Shown: positions 52,789-62,892 of the stretch, in pieces | How positions within the stretch are numbered: position 1 is the first letter of the stretch | Layout: every line of letters begins with the position of its first letter | Assembly (NCBI RefSeq): GCF_918698245.1 | Contig: NZ_CAKKMS010000002.1 | Coordinates: 1,054,001 to 1,118,000 of the forward strand | Direction of reading: 5' to 3' | Source of the DNA: Pedobacter sp. Bi126 | GTDB lineage: Bacteria; Bacteroidota; Bacteroidia; Sphingobacteriales; Sphingobacteriaceae | Length of the DNA: 64,000 nt | Position numbers and translations under genes: made by a program | The notes under the pieces: model-generated | Told to the model about the DNA's origin: nothing | Database searches by the model: none | Seen by the model: the letters and a program-made list of their open reading frames with translations, nothing else

Positions 52789-54210
52789 TTATTTTCTGAT
52801 CGCGATATCAACCGGAGCGCCGGGAATTCCTTCGATCTTTTTAATGAGTACACCATTCATTCCTGTAGCTATATTTAGAAATGAAACGGTTTCTTCTGTT
52901 CCTACCATCAATGTTTCTTCGTCTTCAGTAAGTTTTAGCATCGTAATCGATTTACCACTAAAGCTAGTAACAAGCTCCCTAAGCTCTTCATTTACAGGAT
53001 TATAACGATACACTTTACTGCCATTGGCAATATAGATTACCCCATTTTTAGCACCACTCCATTTTGTATTTTCGTTAATTAACTCCTGGCGTACAAAAAG
53101 ACGCTTATGTTGAGGGGTAAAGGTAAACGGCCCGTTAAACTGAACATTGAACTTTAATTCATAAATCTTTCCATCGGTTCCCTTACTATAGGCAAAACAA
53201 TCTGCGTTATTAAGTTGCTCCAAATGAATAAGATCCATACCTACATTTAATGGATCGAAAGCATTTGTTGTGGTAACCGAGTATTGAGTACCAAAATAAA
53301 CAGGCGCTCCATAAAGATTGATCCTGACAAATTGCTTTCTGTTTTTGTCGAAGCCAATAAAATAGGTAGCCGATTGCGTAAAGCTCATTACAAAAGACGG
53401 GGCCAATTCGTAATCACCATCAGCAGGTAAGCCGAACATTCCATAAGTAGCAGCCTGATCCCATGTGCTCGTTGTTCCACCATAAAACTTACCATTTACA
53501 ACGCCCATCATTACCCCTTGAGGATGCGAGATCAGTGAACCAACCTCAAGATTATCCGGTTGCGTAAAGAAGTTATCCTTAAGTGTATTTGGGTATTTTG
53601 GATCTTCCTGCATGGTATTGGGCTCCAACCTGATTCCGCCATTTTTGGTAATAATCCAATACCCCAACATTGTGCCGCCCGTAAATGCGTTCCTAAGCAG
53701 AAATAAATTTGTAGGGTTTGCAGGCAAATCTTTCCCCTGCATTGCCCTGTATAAACGGGCCTTTACACTGCCGTCTGGTTTTACAAATGAAAACTGTGTT
53801 ATTCCATTTTCAATACTCAATACCGTTGTACCGCTGGCAAATTCGGTTCCACCGTCTATGTAAAACTTATGGAAATATTTCATTCCATTTGCTTTGTTGA
53901 AGACTGTAAGACGGGCAGCGTATCTTTTAGCCTGCAAACCGAATATGATCCTTAAAGCTGGTCCGGTATAAAGAACGTCATTCCCTTCCATTACACTGAT
54001 TTTCCATTGAAGTTCTACATTGGCCGCATCCACACCTTCAATTTTTGGTTTGATGATCAAACTATCACCTACACTTGCAGTGTAAACAGAATCGAGGTTG
54101 GCCAGTTTAGGCTCAATAGGCATATCGATATCATAATTGCCAAGGTCTTTATGACATGCGGCAAGAGAAACCACACCAATTATTAACAAGATTAATTTTT
54201 TAATATCCAT
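52789..54210 (-). CDS. PKD-like family lipoprotein
   Basis: Start at 54210 chosen: MDIKKLILLIIGVVSLAAC gives a clean lipobox (Cys19), 10 bp after the previous stop. A frame opening at 54246 would overlap that gene. The 473-residue product has an N-terminal PKD-like region (SVYTASVGDSLIIKPKIEGV, NVELQWKIS) and then a beta-rich, possibly propeller-like part (VLSIENGITQFSFVKPDGS, MLGYWIITKNG, DCFAYSKGTDGKIYEL, ITMLKLTEDEETLMVGT). Proteins of this sort commonly follow SusC, SusD and DUF4843 genes. They are probably surface accessory proteins. No active site is seen. Confidence 0.78.
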   Translation of the reverse strand: MDIKKLILLIIGVVSLAACHKDLGNYDIDMPIEPKLANLDSVYTASVGDSLIIKPKIEGVDAANVELQWKISVMEGNDVLYTGPALRIIFGLQAKRYAARLTVFNKANGMKYFHKFYIDGGTEFASGTTVLSIENGITQFSFVKPDGSVKARLYRAMQGKDLPANPTNLFLLRNAFTGGTMLGYWIITKNGGIRLEPNTMQEDPKYPNTLKDNFFTQPDNLEVGSLISHPQGVMMGVVNGKFYGGTTSTWDQAATYGMFGLPADGDYELAPSFVMSFTQSATYFIGFDKNRKQFVRINLYGAPVYFGTQYSVTTTNAFDPLNVGMDLIHLEQLNNADCFAYSKGTDGKIYELKFNVQFNGPFTFTPQHKRLFVRQELINENTKWSGAKNGVIYIANGSKVYRYNPVNEELRELVTSFSGKSITMLKLTEDEETLMVGTEETVSFLNIATGMNGVLIKKIEGIPGAPVDIAIRK

Positions 54211-54220
54211 GTTTTTACAT

Positions 54221-55030
54221 TTAAATAACCTCATTGCCGTTTTCATCTATAAAATAGTATTTGCCATTTTGCGTGTTTTTTCTCAACAACGTTTTCTTGG
54301 CCGGATTTTTTTTATTGTAGAAATAATAACTATTCGAATTACCAGCAGTTACCTCTTCAATTACATAACCTTTTGCTTCATTTTTAGTTACCCAATTAAA
54401 TGGATTATTTAGCATAGTGGTTAATAATCCTACATAATAGAGGTTTTTTGGTGCGTCCAGTCCGTCGGTAGTAAGGGAGGTTTGCCCGGTTACCAGAATA
54501 AACAACTCGTGTTTGGTTCTCGAATAAGGAGGAAGTGGCCAGCTATCCCACCAGCTTGGTTTTTCCAATTTGGAAGAGAATACGACTTTTGCCCTGATCA
54601 GATAAGGATTTTCAATGCCCAGATCTGGTGTACCTGTTAATTTGATCAAAATGGAAACTGATCTGTTTTCAAGTTCCTTATCCTTATTATAAATCACCAC
54701 AGGAATGTATCCCAATCCTTTATTAGGAAGGATTGAATATTGAGTTTTCAAAGCTTCGTAATGAATTCCTGGAGTGGCCGTAGAAGAATCAGCATCTACC
54801 CGTGCACTAAATTTTCGCTCTACATCTGTTCTGATTCCGGATAAACGTACCGGTAGCCATACGGTATCCTGGGCCAGTGTAGGATTATAGGCAAAGGTTC
54901 TTACTATACTGTCTTTATCTCCATTATAAATGTCGAAATAGACATTAGCACTGTGATCAAAACGCATTTCTTCTGCTTTCTTGCATGAAACAAGGCAGAT
55001 AATTGCGAATATTAATATATATATTTTCAT
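54221..55030 (-). CDS. DUF4843 lipoprotein
   Basis: 269 residues with a lipobox ending at Cys16 (CLVSC). After KKAEEMRFDHSANVYFDIY the protein has the DUF4843 features DTVWLPVRLSGIRTDVERKF, TATPGIHYEAL, and VSILIKL(T)G followed by a variable acid-rich tail. Family members sit next to SusD in many Bacteroidetes operons and are presumed surface lipoproteins, with unknown biochemical role. Gene order SusC-SusD-DUF4843-PKD-like is the standard one, 30 bp after SusD. Confidence 0.82.
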   Translation of the reverse strand: MKIYILIFAIICLVSCKKAEEMRFDHSANVYFDIYNGDKDSIVRTFAYNPTLAQDTVWLPVRLSGIRTDVERKFSARVDADSSTATPGIHYEALKTQYSILPNKGLGYIPVVIYNKDKELENRSVSILIKLTGTPDLGIENPYLIRAKVVFSSKLEKPSWWDSWPLPPYSRTKHELFILVTGQTSLTTDGLDAPKNLYYVGLLTTMLNNPFNWVTKNEAKGYVIEEVTAGNSNSYYFYNKKNPAKKTLLRKNTQNGKYYFIDENGNEVI

Positions 55031-55060
55031 AATTTGCTATTAATAGAATTTCAAATTGTT

Positions 55061-56551
55061 TTATCTGCCACCATAAACAATCTCATCGTTAGGAAGAGGA
55101 AGTACGAAAATGTTATCGGAAGCAGGAATGGTTACACCGGTTTGCCCTACTATACCTCTGTTAAGCCGCTTATACATATAGAATAACTGGCCTTCGGCTA
55201 ACCATTCTTTACGGGCATCTTTAAGCAGTTCTTTTAATAAATCTTCTTCGTTGTTTATGGTCAAAGGATCACCTATTTGCCTCGCTTCACGAACCTGCGT
55301 AAGGTAATTGACCGCTGTTGTGGGATTACTTGCATATGAACACTCGGCAGCGATGTAATACATCTCACTAAGCCTGATTGCAGGAGCCATGAGGTAATGT
55401 AAATTTGCGCCCGTTTCAGCACTTAAGGGGTTTCTACGGTATTTAACGATATCGTAAGACCTTGACGATTGGCTGGAAGTAGCGGATAACCAGTATTTAT
55501 AACGGGAATCACTTGCTCCGGCTGTTGCCTTCTCATAAATATAATCTGCGGCATCCTCAATCAAGTAAAAACCCCTGGTACCACTTTGAAACCAATTGTC
55601 TTTTATTTCTTTTGCAGCACCTGGAATGTACCATCCAAAAACGAGTTCCTTATAAAGAATACGATCTTTTTTCGAATCTTCGAATGCCTCAAAATCACTT
55701 TTTGCTGTCCATGGGAATTTTTTCGAGTCAATAACCTCCTTAGCATTAAGCAAGGCCTTAACCTTATCATTTTTATAAAGGTAAACCCGGGCAAGCGTTC
55801 CACATACTGCATAATAATTTAAACGATGCCTTCTGTTCTGCAAGAAAAGACTTGGATTTCTCTCTTCTGTATTTTTCAGTGTATCGGTAACTAAGGGATA
55901 ATTCACGATATAACTGGCACTCCGAATCGGATCTGCAATCAATAATTGTTTCGACTCTTCTAAATCTTTGATGATCAAATCAAGGGTTTCTGATACGTTA
56001 GCAACAGGCGTAATCTCCTTTGTGTATTTATTAGCATATGGAATTCCCTTTGCAGTTGGGTTTCTTAAATAAGAAGGTGCAAAAAGACGCAAGAGGTCGA
56101 AATGCAAGTATGCTCTTAAGGCAAGTGCTTCGCCTTTGACAATGGAATAATTGGCACCGCTAAAAATGTTCCTTTTTGCATCTACGTTTTCGAGGATCAG
56201 GTTACAGTTTACAATGGCATTGTATAACCCCGCCCATATTTTATCCTTACGCTTGATAAACTCGCCATGCTTATAATTGTACAATGAAGTCTGTCTATAA
56301 TCCTGTCCGTCATCACGCATCGAAAAATTTTGCGCCAGCACCTCTGTTGTGCCAAATGTAAGTTCTTTGCCGTACAGATCTGATTCTGTACTGCGGTTAT
56401 ACACGCCGTTTATGGCTTCCATAAAGCCATTTTCTGTACTGAATAAAATTGGAGCAGCAATTTCTGATTCCGGCTCAACTTCCAGCCATTTCTTGCAGGA
56501 ACTCAATAACCCTGTTACGAAGATGAGGCCTATTAACAATCTAATTTTCAT
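55061..56551 (-). CDS. SusD/RagB-family lipoprotein
   Basis: 496 residues with a lipobox ending at Cys19 (GLLSSC) then KKWLEVEPESEI. It has IVKGEALALRAYLHFDLLRLFAPSYL (about 131-156) and the C-terminal ARKEWLAEGQLFYMYKRLNRG block. It partners the STN-type SusC upstream (32-bp gap). Shorter than the glycan-locus SusD proteins and followed by DUF4843/PKD-like/TlpA genes rather than hydrolases. The import substrate may be something other than a polysaccharide. Confidence 0.92.
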   Translation of the reverse strand: MKIRLLIGLIFVTGLLSSCKKWLEVEPESEIAAPILFSTENGFMEAINGVYNRSTESDLYGKELTFGTTEVLAQNFSMRDDGQDYRQTSLYNYKHGEFIKRKDKIWAGLYNAIVNCNLILENVDAKRNIFSGANYSIVKGEALALRAYLHFDLLRLFAPSYLRNPTAKGIPYANKYTKEITPVANVSETLDLIIKDLEESKQLLIADPIRSASYIVNYPLVTDTLKNTEERNPSLFLQNRRHRLNYYAVCGTLARVYLYKNDKVKALLNAKEVIDSKKFPWTAKSDFEAFEDSKKDRILYKELVFGWYIPGAAKEIKDNWFQSGTRGFYLIEDAADYIYEKATAGASDSRYKYWLSATSSQSSRSYDIVKYRRNPLSAETGANLHYLMAPAIRLSEMYYIAAECSYASNPTTAVNYLTQVREARQIGDPLTINNEEDLLKELLKDARKEWLAEGQLFYMYKRLNRGIVGQTGVTIPASDNIFVLPLPNDEIVYGGR

Positions 56552-56583
56552 GTTTTTATATTTTAAATCTGTTCATTAATAGC

Positions 56584-59500
56584 TTAAAAAGCTGCTCTGA
56601 CAGAAAAGGTTAAACTCCTGGTAAACGGATAATTAATGCCTCTTTCTTCTTTTACTGATGACCAGCGCACTACGTCATTGGCCGTTATCTGAAACATGAG
56701 ACTCGACATCGATAATTTAGATGCGAGTTTTTTATTCATATCATAAGAAAGGTTTACTGATTGAAGGTTGATCAGATTATCAGGCTGTATAAATCTCGAG
56801 CTTACATCCGTCTCGCCATTATCTGCTATATTTTTATAAAATGAGAGGTCGCCAGACTGCTTCCACTTTTCTTCGAATACACGTTTATCAACATTATATC
56901 TTGGATCAGCATTTTCAACACGCTCTACCAGTGTCAGGTTATATTTGTCGCCACCGAAAAAAGTTTGAAACTGTACATACAAGCTAAATCTTTTGTAGTT
57001 AACCGTTCCACCAAAGTAGCCGCTCACTTTAGGATTAGGATCGCCAATTACAACATAATCTCTCTTATCATAATCATACGTAAGTGTACCATCTCTTTTG
57101 AGGTATAATTCACGCCCGTTTTCCGGATCTATGCCTAACGAACGTACACCATAAATGGCATTAAAAGGTTGTCCTTCGCTAAACCTAAGTAAGGGAATGC
57201 CCCTGTAACCACCATCTCCTGGTTTTACAGACTGCAGCTCGTCTGCCCTATCATTGTATTTTTTTAATGCGTTAGAGATTCTCACCACTTTGTTTTTGTT
57301 GGAAACCATACTTGCATTCAGGTTTACCGACCAGTCTTTGCTTCTTACTGCATCTATGGTTAGCCCCAGCTCAGCGCCTTTGTTCTCCATATCGCCAAGG
57401 TTTTCTTTATAAGATAAAAATCCTGTTGACGGCGGCAATGTAATATCGGCCAGAATATCTTTGGTAAACTTCTTATATATTCTCGGCGTAATCATTACAC
57501 GGTCTTTAAACAGTCCGATATCGATACCAATATCCGTCATCCTCGTTTTTTGCCACCCAAGGTTATCATTTCCATAACTGTTTACTCCGGCACCAATACC
57601 AGATGAATACCAGTTTCCTGTATTATATTTATAAATGGTTTTTGATAAATAAGGATCGAACTCAACCGAACCGGTGAGACCCGTTGAGGCTTTTATTCTA
57701 AGCTGGCTAATTACAGGATTACCCTGCAGAAATTCCTCCTGATGTACATTCCATCCTAATCCGAACGACCAAAAAGGAGCCAGTTTATTGTTCACTCCGA
57801 ATTTAGAAGAACCATCAATACGAACGGTTCCATCCATAAGGTAGCGGTTTTTATACGAGTAGTTCATCGTAAAAAAAGAGCCAAAAAGCCTTGCTTTTTC
57901 GAGCCTGCTTTGCGGTTTTCCATCTTCAGCATAACCCTTGGCAAAGCCTATACTGGTAAAACGATCATTAGCAAATCCAATAGCCGTAAATTCTTTTTGA
58001 TCGCGCAGCTCTGTACGGGCATTTACACCCACTAAAGCGTTAAAATAACTACCGCCTATCTGCTTTAGCCAGGTTAACCTGATATTACTATCCCAATAGG
58101 TTTCTTTCATTTCCCTGTTCGTATATTCGCCCTTTTCATCTATTTTATCTGTTGTGTACAGGTAATATTTATTTGCCAGTGGCGAGGTGAATATGTCATC
58201 AGAATTCGATTTGCTGGTTAAACTCATTTGCGCCCTTAACCGAAGGTTGTTCGCAACCTCTACATCAGCAGAAAGGTTATCAATAATTTCGGTGTATTTC
58301 GATTTATTGAAACTGCTTAAGCCAGCATCGAACAGCGGGTTAAAAACATATTCTCTCGATCGGTCTTGTTTTTCATATACATCAGAAATCCTCATTGTCA
58401 TGCCATTGGCATCTTGCAACGGGTAATAAGGATTCATCCTTACATAATTAGAAAAATCGCCATATGGAGATTCGGTAGCGCCTACTTGTGTTATGGATAA
58501 TTCATTTCTGAACTGAATTTTCTTCACATTATACTGGAAACTCATTCCTCCTGAATATTGGTCCCTTTCCGACCCTTTCATTGCTCCTGGCCTGGTTTGG
58601 TAACGAAGATTTACATTGTACCGAAATGCTTGTGAACCACCATCCAGATTTACGGCATGCTTATGCCCTATGGTATTACGCAGGGGTTGCGATAGCCAAT
58701 AACTGTTAACGCCACCAACAACATTGGCTTTTTTATGGTAATAGATTTCATCAAGCTGATCTTGAGATACCTGTTGTTTCGAAGAATTATATAATCCTGC
58801 CAAAACTTCATAATCTAGTTTTTCAGCTGCATTTAAAACCTGATAATCAGTTAGATCCGCAGCGGTAAGATTCAATTCGTAGTTGTATTCTATTCTTAGT
58901 TTTCCTTCTAAAGGTGTTTTAGTCGTAATCACAATTACACCATTTGCCGCGCGTGAACCATAAATTGCCGTTGCAGCCGCATCTTTTAATGAGGTAACCG
59001 ATGCAATTCTATTAACATCCAGATCAAATACTTTCTCTACGCTTACTTCATACCCGTCAAGCATAAAAACAGGCGTGTTCGCTCTGCCTTGAATATCATC
59101 CCTTCTCAGCACCTGCCCATCGCCACTTGGCAATGCAGAAGCTCCCCTAACATTGATAGAAGGAATTCTGTTTGGATTAGAGCCTGCAAGATTATTATCT
59201 ATCAGTTTAAATGAAGGATCGAATGTTCCGATACTTTGAAGCAAACTCTGTGGGTTTACCCTTCTCAGCTGATCTCCGGATATCGTAATCGCGTTACCGG
59301 TATAGTTATCTTTTTTTATCGTTTGATAACCCGTTACCACTACATCGTTCATTTGAGTCATCTTAGAGACAAGCTTAACGTTTAACGTTTTAGTACCTGT
59401 AACCTTGGTTTCAAACAAGTCGTAGCCCACATAACTAAAAACCAAAATGTTTCCTTCGTCAACATTTATTTTGAATTCGCCTTTTTCGTTGGTAATGCCT

Positions 59501-59985
59501 ACACTTGCACCATTTTTAATGGAAATATTAACGCCCGGAATGGTTTCTCCTGTAGCTTTATCAGCAACAACACCTTTTACTTCAATTTTGGCGTTAACAA
59601 CTGCCGTTGGCGCCGGTAAATCTGCCTTACCGTTAATTACGACGGTCTTATTAACAATGTTAAAACTGAGGTTCTGATCTTTTAAAGCGGCATTCAATGC
59701 ATCAGTTAACGAAGCTTTCATTAATTCTATTGTTATTTCGGGCTTATCTTGCAACAACTGACCTTTATAAAAGAAAAAATAGCCTGTTTGCTTTTTGATC
59801 TCCTTAAAAACCTGTTTAAGCGAAGTTTTTCTTCGAGAGAGCGTTACAGTTTGCGAAAAGGTGGCTGCCGAAACATGTAAGGCACCAACCAATAGTAAAA
59901 TCGTAGTCAATTTCATGACCAATAAAAATTTAATCTTTACCCTCCGGATGTCGCACACGGGGTTGTAAAGGGTAGTTAATTTCAT
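56584..59985 (-). CDS. SusC-family TonB-dependent transducer/transporter with STN domain
   Basis: 1133 residues. The long N-terminus (MKLTTLYNPVCDIRRVKIKF followed by LLVMKLTTILLLVGALHVSA) is usual for this group in Pedobacter-like genomes. An STN signalling domain (about 48-115: RRKTSLKQVFKEIKKQTGYF, ITIELMKASLTDALNAAL) comes first, then the CarboxypepD_reg-like domain (about 132-205), plug (from NDVVVTGYQTIKK, with SLKDAAATAIYGSRAANGVI) and barrel ending TRSLTFSVRAAF. The STN domain plus neighbouring FecR and ECF sigma genes mean that substrate binding probably signals across the membrane to induce the operon. Confidence 0.94.
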   Translation of the reverse strand: MKLTTLYNPVCDIRRVKIKFLLVMKLTTILLLVGALHVSAATFSQTVTLSRRKTSLKQVFKEIKKQTGYFFFYKGQLLQDKPEITIELMKASLTDALNAALKDQNLSFNIVNKTVVINGKADLPAPTAVVNAKIEVKGVVADKATGETIPGVNISIKNGASVGITNEKGEFKINVDEGNILVFSYVGYDLFETKVTGTKTLNVKLVSKMTQMNDVVVTGYQTIKKDNYTGNAITISGDQLRRVNPQSLLQSIGTFDPSFKLIDNNLAGSNPNRIPSINVRGASALPSGDGQVLRRDDIQGRANTPVFMLDGYEVSVEKVFDLDVNRIASVTSLKDAAATAIYGSRAANGVIVITTKTPLEGKLRIEYNYELNLTAADLTDYQVLNAAEKLDYEVLAGLYNSSKQQVSQDQLDEIYYHKKANVVGGVNSYWLSQPLRNTIGHKHAVNLDGGSQAFRYNVNLRYQTRPGAMKGSERDQYSGGMSFQYNVKKIQFRNELSITQVGATESPYGDFSNYVRMNPYYPLQDANGMTMRISDVYEKQDRSREYVFNPLFDAGLSSFNKSKYTEIIDNLSADVEVANNLRLRAQMSLTSKSNSDDIFTSPLANKYYLYTTDKIDEKGEYTNREMKETYWDSNIRLTWLKQIGGSYFNALVGVNARTELRDQKEFTAIGFANDRFTSIGFAKGYAEDGKPQSRLEKARLFGSFFTMNYSYKNRYLMDGTVRIDGSSKFGVNNKLAPFWSFGLGWNVHQEEFLQGNPVISQLRIKASTGLTGSVEFDPYLSKTIYKYNTGNWYSSGIGAGVNSYGNDNLGWQKTRMTDIGIDIGLFKDRVMITPRIYKKFTKDILADITLPPSTGFLSYKENLGDMENKGAELGLTIDAVRSKDWSVNLNASMVSNKNKVVRISNALKKYNDRADELQSVKPGDGGYRGIPLLRFSEGQPFNAIYGVRSLGIDPENGRELYLKRDGTLTYDYDKRDYVVIGDPNPKVSGYFGGTVNYKRFSLYVQFQTFFGGDKYNLTLVERVENADPRYNVDKRVFEEKWKQSGDLSFYKNIADNGETDVSSRFIQPDNLINLQSVNLSYDMNKKLASKLSMSSLMFQITANDVVRWSSVKEERGINYPFTRSLTFSVRAAF

Positions 59986-60006
59986 ACCTTTGTAATGAAT
60001 GAGGTT

Positions 60007-60040
60007 AAAAAATAGCAGCTGGGTTTCGAAGCAAGCTGCT
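60007..60040 (-). terminator. Terminator between FecR and SusC genes
   Basis: On the minus strand AGCAGCT and AGCTGCT (7-bp stem, 13-nt loop) are followed by ATTTTTT. It separates the sigma/FecR unit from the SusC operon, so SusC probably has its own sigma-dependent promoter or needs read-through. Confidence 0.6.
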
Positions 60041-60053
60041 TGTCCAAATTTCT

Positions 60054-60087
60054 ACCGGAAGCGTTATCGCGCTTTCGGTTTTTTTTT
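60054..60087 (+). terminator. Plus-strand intrinsic terminator with no annotated upstream gene
   Basis: ACCGGAAGCG, TTATCG, CGCTTTCGGT (one G-T pair) is followed by a run of nine T counting the last stem base (60079-60087), on the plus strand. All surrounding genes are on the minus strand. On the minus strand it is only a leader hairpin. Confidence 0.6.
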
Positions 60088-60192
60088 AAAGGTAGGATGC
60101 TAAATTTCTGGTAGTTTTTTCATCATAAAGTTTAGTTAGTTCGTGAATTGGTTGGTTGATTTCTCGGCTGTTTAAAGAAAAGCCACTCTTGT

Positions 60193-61311
60193 TTAATTTC
60201 TAGTTACGGTAAGCACCTTGCCTTTCGCATCAATATGTACGTGATTAAGTTCTAATATTTTAAATACCTCTGCCAGGTTGCTATTTCTTGGGATTTCGCC
60301 TACATATTTTTCAGTTGAAATTTTGCCCTCGTAAACGACATCTACATCATACCAACGCGAAATTTGTCGCATAATGCTTTGGAGATCATCATTATCAAAA
60401 GAGAAAATATTATTCTTCCAGGCCATTTCTTTATCAATATCAATTTCCTGATCGACAATTAATTTAGCCGTGTTTATATTTAGTTTCGATTGTTCTCCTG
60501 GGCGCAGGTTTACGCTACCAGAGGCATTGCTCACTTTTACAGCACCTTCTAAAAGCGTGGTTTTAACAGCGGCTTCATCATTATAGGCATTAATATTAAA
60601 ATGAGTACCCAAAACTTCTACCGTCTGTCCCTCTGTTTTTACCCTAAAAGGGCGGGTATGGTCTTTTGAAACCTCAAAGTAGGCTTCTCCATTAAGTTCT
60701 ACTACCCTTTCGTTTTTAGCAAAGGCATAAGGGTATTTTAAGATCGTGGCTGCATTAAGCCAAACTTTTGTACCATCGGGCAGGCTTACCTGGTACTGTC
60801 CGCCGCGGGGCGTGCTAATCGTATTGGAGCCTGTAACTGATGCATTTGGGATTTCTTTAATGATGTATTCGAGCTGGCCGTTTTTTGCCTTACGGATTTC
60901 GATACCATTTTGGCTCGCAATCTGACCATTTTTAGCATCATCCAAATTTACCACCGTTCCATCGGCCAGTGTTAACATAGCTTTATTTCCACCTGGAAGA
61001 ATATCTCTTAATTCGGTTTTAGCTGTTAATGGTAAAGTATTGCGACCGGCCATAAAATAGAGTCCTACGCTAAAGCATAAAATAATACTGGCAGCTATCG
61101 CTATGCGCTTAACCGTGACCAATTTTACAGATCTTCTTCCCGGCCTTAACCGGTTCCATACTTCTTCTTTACTGGTTTCAATGAGCAAGTGGTCAGGAGC
61201 CTCTTTTTCGAAAGGCAACTGAAGGTACCATGCTTCTACAATAGCAATTTCTTCTGGCGTACAATGGCCTGCACGGTATTTATCTAAAAGCTTTTTTGCA
61301 TTTTTCTCCAT
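60193..61311 (-). CDS. FecR-family anti-sigma factor
   Basis: 372 residues. The cytoplasmic N-terminal part (1-60) has the sigma-binding character (YRAGHCTPEEIAIVEAWYLQ). One membrane helix spans about 66-87 (VKRIAIAASIILCFSVGLYF). The FecR domain in the periplasm is about 165-262 (STPRGGQYQVSLPDGTKVWL, LNGEAYFEVSKD, VLGTHFNINAY) and a DUF4974 domain ends the protein (about 300-370: DLQSIMRQISRWYDVDVVYE). It should receive the signal from the STN domain of SusC and control the ECF sigma factor encoded 145 bp upstream. Confidence 0.94.
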   Translation of the reverse strand: MEKNAKKLLDKYRAGHCTPEEIAIVEAWYLQLPFEKEAPDHLLIETSKEEVWNRLRPGRRSVKLVTVKRIAIAASIILCFSVGLYFMAGRNTLPLTAKTELRDILPGGNKAMLTLADGTVVNLDDAKNGQIASQNGIEIRKAKNGQLEYIIKEIPNASVTGSNTISTPRGGQYQVSLPDGTKVWLNAATILKYPYAFAKNERVVELNGEAYFEVSKDHTRPFRVKTEGQTVEVLGTHFNINAYNDEAAVKTTLLEGAVKVSNASGSVNLRPGEQSKLNINTAKLIVDQEIDIDKEMAWKNNIFSFDNDDLQSIMRQISRWYDVDVVYEGKISTEKYVGEIPRNSNLAEVFKILELNHVHIDAKGKVLTVTRN

Positions 61312-61456
61312 TAAAAAGAAATCTAGTTTGGTTGATTATTATATATACGGCGAAGCTATAGCCTTGGGGGTATCGAAAAATTATTTTTTTTTATAATAAT
61401 TTCATTCAACACACATTTAAAAGAAAAAAAATGAATTTAAATTACAACCATAGTGG

Positions 61457-62041
61457 CTAACTATAGGTTTTTAACAAGAAAAGAACATAAACTGCCACCC
61501 CCAGCCGAGTTTTAAGAATTCGCAGTGCTTTTTTTACCTGCGTTTTAACAGTTAACTCAGAAAGCCCTAATTCGACCGCTATTTCTTTATGCGATTTATT
61601 CTCTTTACGGCTTAAAATAAATATTTCGCGCATTTTTGGCGGCAAAGCATCAATTTCTTGCTCAATTAATAGCGCCATCTGCTTTTCGCGCACCATATAG
61701 TCAGTTAACACATGATCCTGATCTATATAATCCTGTAAAGAATCAACGTATTTGCTTTCTACTTTTTGATGCGCAAACACATCCAGTACACGGTTACGCA
61801 CTGCTGTATATAGATATGCTGATAAATTACCATCAGGAGCTACCTGTAAACGTTTAACCCAAAGCGATTCGAACAACTGGTGTAATACATCCTTTGCTTC
61901 TTCATCGTCATTTAAGCGTTTATTGGCATGGATAAAAAGCAGGCCATAAAAGCGGTTGTAAATTTCGGTAAAGGCCAATTCATCACCTTGAGTTAACAAG
62001 ACTGCCAATTCGCTATCAGAATATGAACCGTAAACACGCAT
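61457..62041 (-). CDS. ECF (sigma-70 family) RNA polymerase sigma factor
   Basis: Start at 62041 preferred (MRVYGSYSDSELAVLLTQGD). A frame from 62071 adds ten odd residues. The product of 194 residues has region 2 (about 18-80: AFTEIYNRFYGLLFIHANKR, EEAKDVLHQLFESLWVKR) and region 4 (about 125-180: LPPKMREIFILSRKENKSHK, EIAVELGLSELTVKTQVKKA). It is of the FecI-like type found with FecR and SusC in Bacteroidetes. It presumably directs the SusC-to-protease operon downstream. The 145-bp spacer to FecR is AT-rich without a visible terminator. Confidence 0.93.
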   Translation of the reverse strand: MRVYGSYSDSELAVLLTQGDELAFTEIYNRFYGLLFIHANKRLNDDEEAKDVLHQLFESLWVKRLQVAPDGNLSAYLYTAVRNRVLDVFAHQKVESKYVDSLQDYIDQDHVLTDYMVREKQMALLIEQEIDALPPKMREIFILSRKENKSHKEIAVELGLSELTVKTQVKKALRILKTRLGVAVYVLFLLKTYS

Positions 62042-62284
62042 AGAGATAACACAAAGATAATATAAATACAATCGGTTTCATTGGCTTGTATCGAGTCTTA
62101 TCTTACTTATCTCTTGATATTTGTAAATTTTTATATAAATCGGTGTACGTTTATGCCATAAAAAGAGAAACAGCACAATTTCTAAAGCCTTTGTCACTAT
62201 AAAAAGACCAAAATAAACAGGATGTGATGATTATATCGTTTCGATTGATGAGATTCTAACAGAAGCGTTTAACTAAAGATGCGC

Positions 62285-62301
62285 ACAGATTTTACATCTG
62301 T
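62285..62301. repeat. ACAGAT hairpin, decayed AACCACAGATG-type repeat
   Basis: ACAGAT, TTTAC, ATCTGT within a stretch (about 62262-62305) that resembles the element at 29469-29539 (GTTTAACTAAAGATGCGCAC compared with TTTTAACCACAGATGTACAC). It lies beyond the DUF1772 stop and may end that transcript. Confidence 0.45.
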
Positions 62302-62333
62302 TTCTAAAGCTATAAAAATTGATATACAGACCC

Positions 62334-62825
62334 TTAAACATTACGACTTAATATTGCTGCATACGCTACCAGTACAATACAGATAAATGAGGCGATGGTT
62401 CTGATCCGATGGAATAAATTCCAGCTGGGCTCAAATTTTTCTCGCAATGCAGTGAGGTCTGTAGCACCAAGTCTACTTAGGTCTGCTCCATCCAAAAGGT
62501 TATTGAGCGGTACATTACCAATTATGGTAACCAGAAAAACACCGCCAAAATATAATAATGTTGCCGCCAAAAGCAGGTAAAATACAGTAGCTTGCTCTCT
62601 AAAAAACCAAACACTTATGGGTAATATGACTAGCGTACCCATAAAAGAAATAAAAAACAACGGATTTAAAATAGCCCGGTTGATTGATTGCATTGCTTGT
62701 AAAAAAGAAGCATCAGAAAGACGTGCAAGGCCCGGAATAACCGAACAGGAGTACGCATAAAAAAGACCACCAATAAGTGCAGTAGAAACTGTACTCAACA
62801 AAAGAACCAAGGTTTTGAAATTCAT
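62334..62825 (-). CDS. DUF1772-family integral membrane protein
   Basis: Start at 62825 preferred (MNFKTLVLLLSTVSTALIGG). A frame from 62879 adds 18 residues of poor character. 163 residues with four predicted membrane helices (about 4-24, 54-75, 80-105, 138-158). FYAYSCSVIPGL near the N-terminus, GNVPLNNLL and FEPSWNLFHRIRTIASFIC are typical of DUF1772/anthrone-oxygenase-like proteins. Function in bacteria is unclear. It stands alone. Confidence 0.8.
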   Translation of the reverse strand: MNFKTLVLLLSTVSTALIGGLFYAYSCSVIPGLARLSDASFLQAMQSINRAILNPLFFISFMGTLVILPISVWFFREQATVFYLLLAATLLYFGGVFLVTIIGNVPLNNLLDGADLSRLGATDLTALREKFEPSWNLFHRIRTIASFICIVLVAYAAILSRNV

Positions 62826-62892
62826 AAACAATTGCTTTAAATATATCCTTACCCTAAGGAGTATGACGAATTTAAGCAAAAACGTTAGCTGA

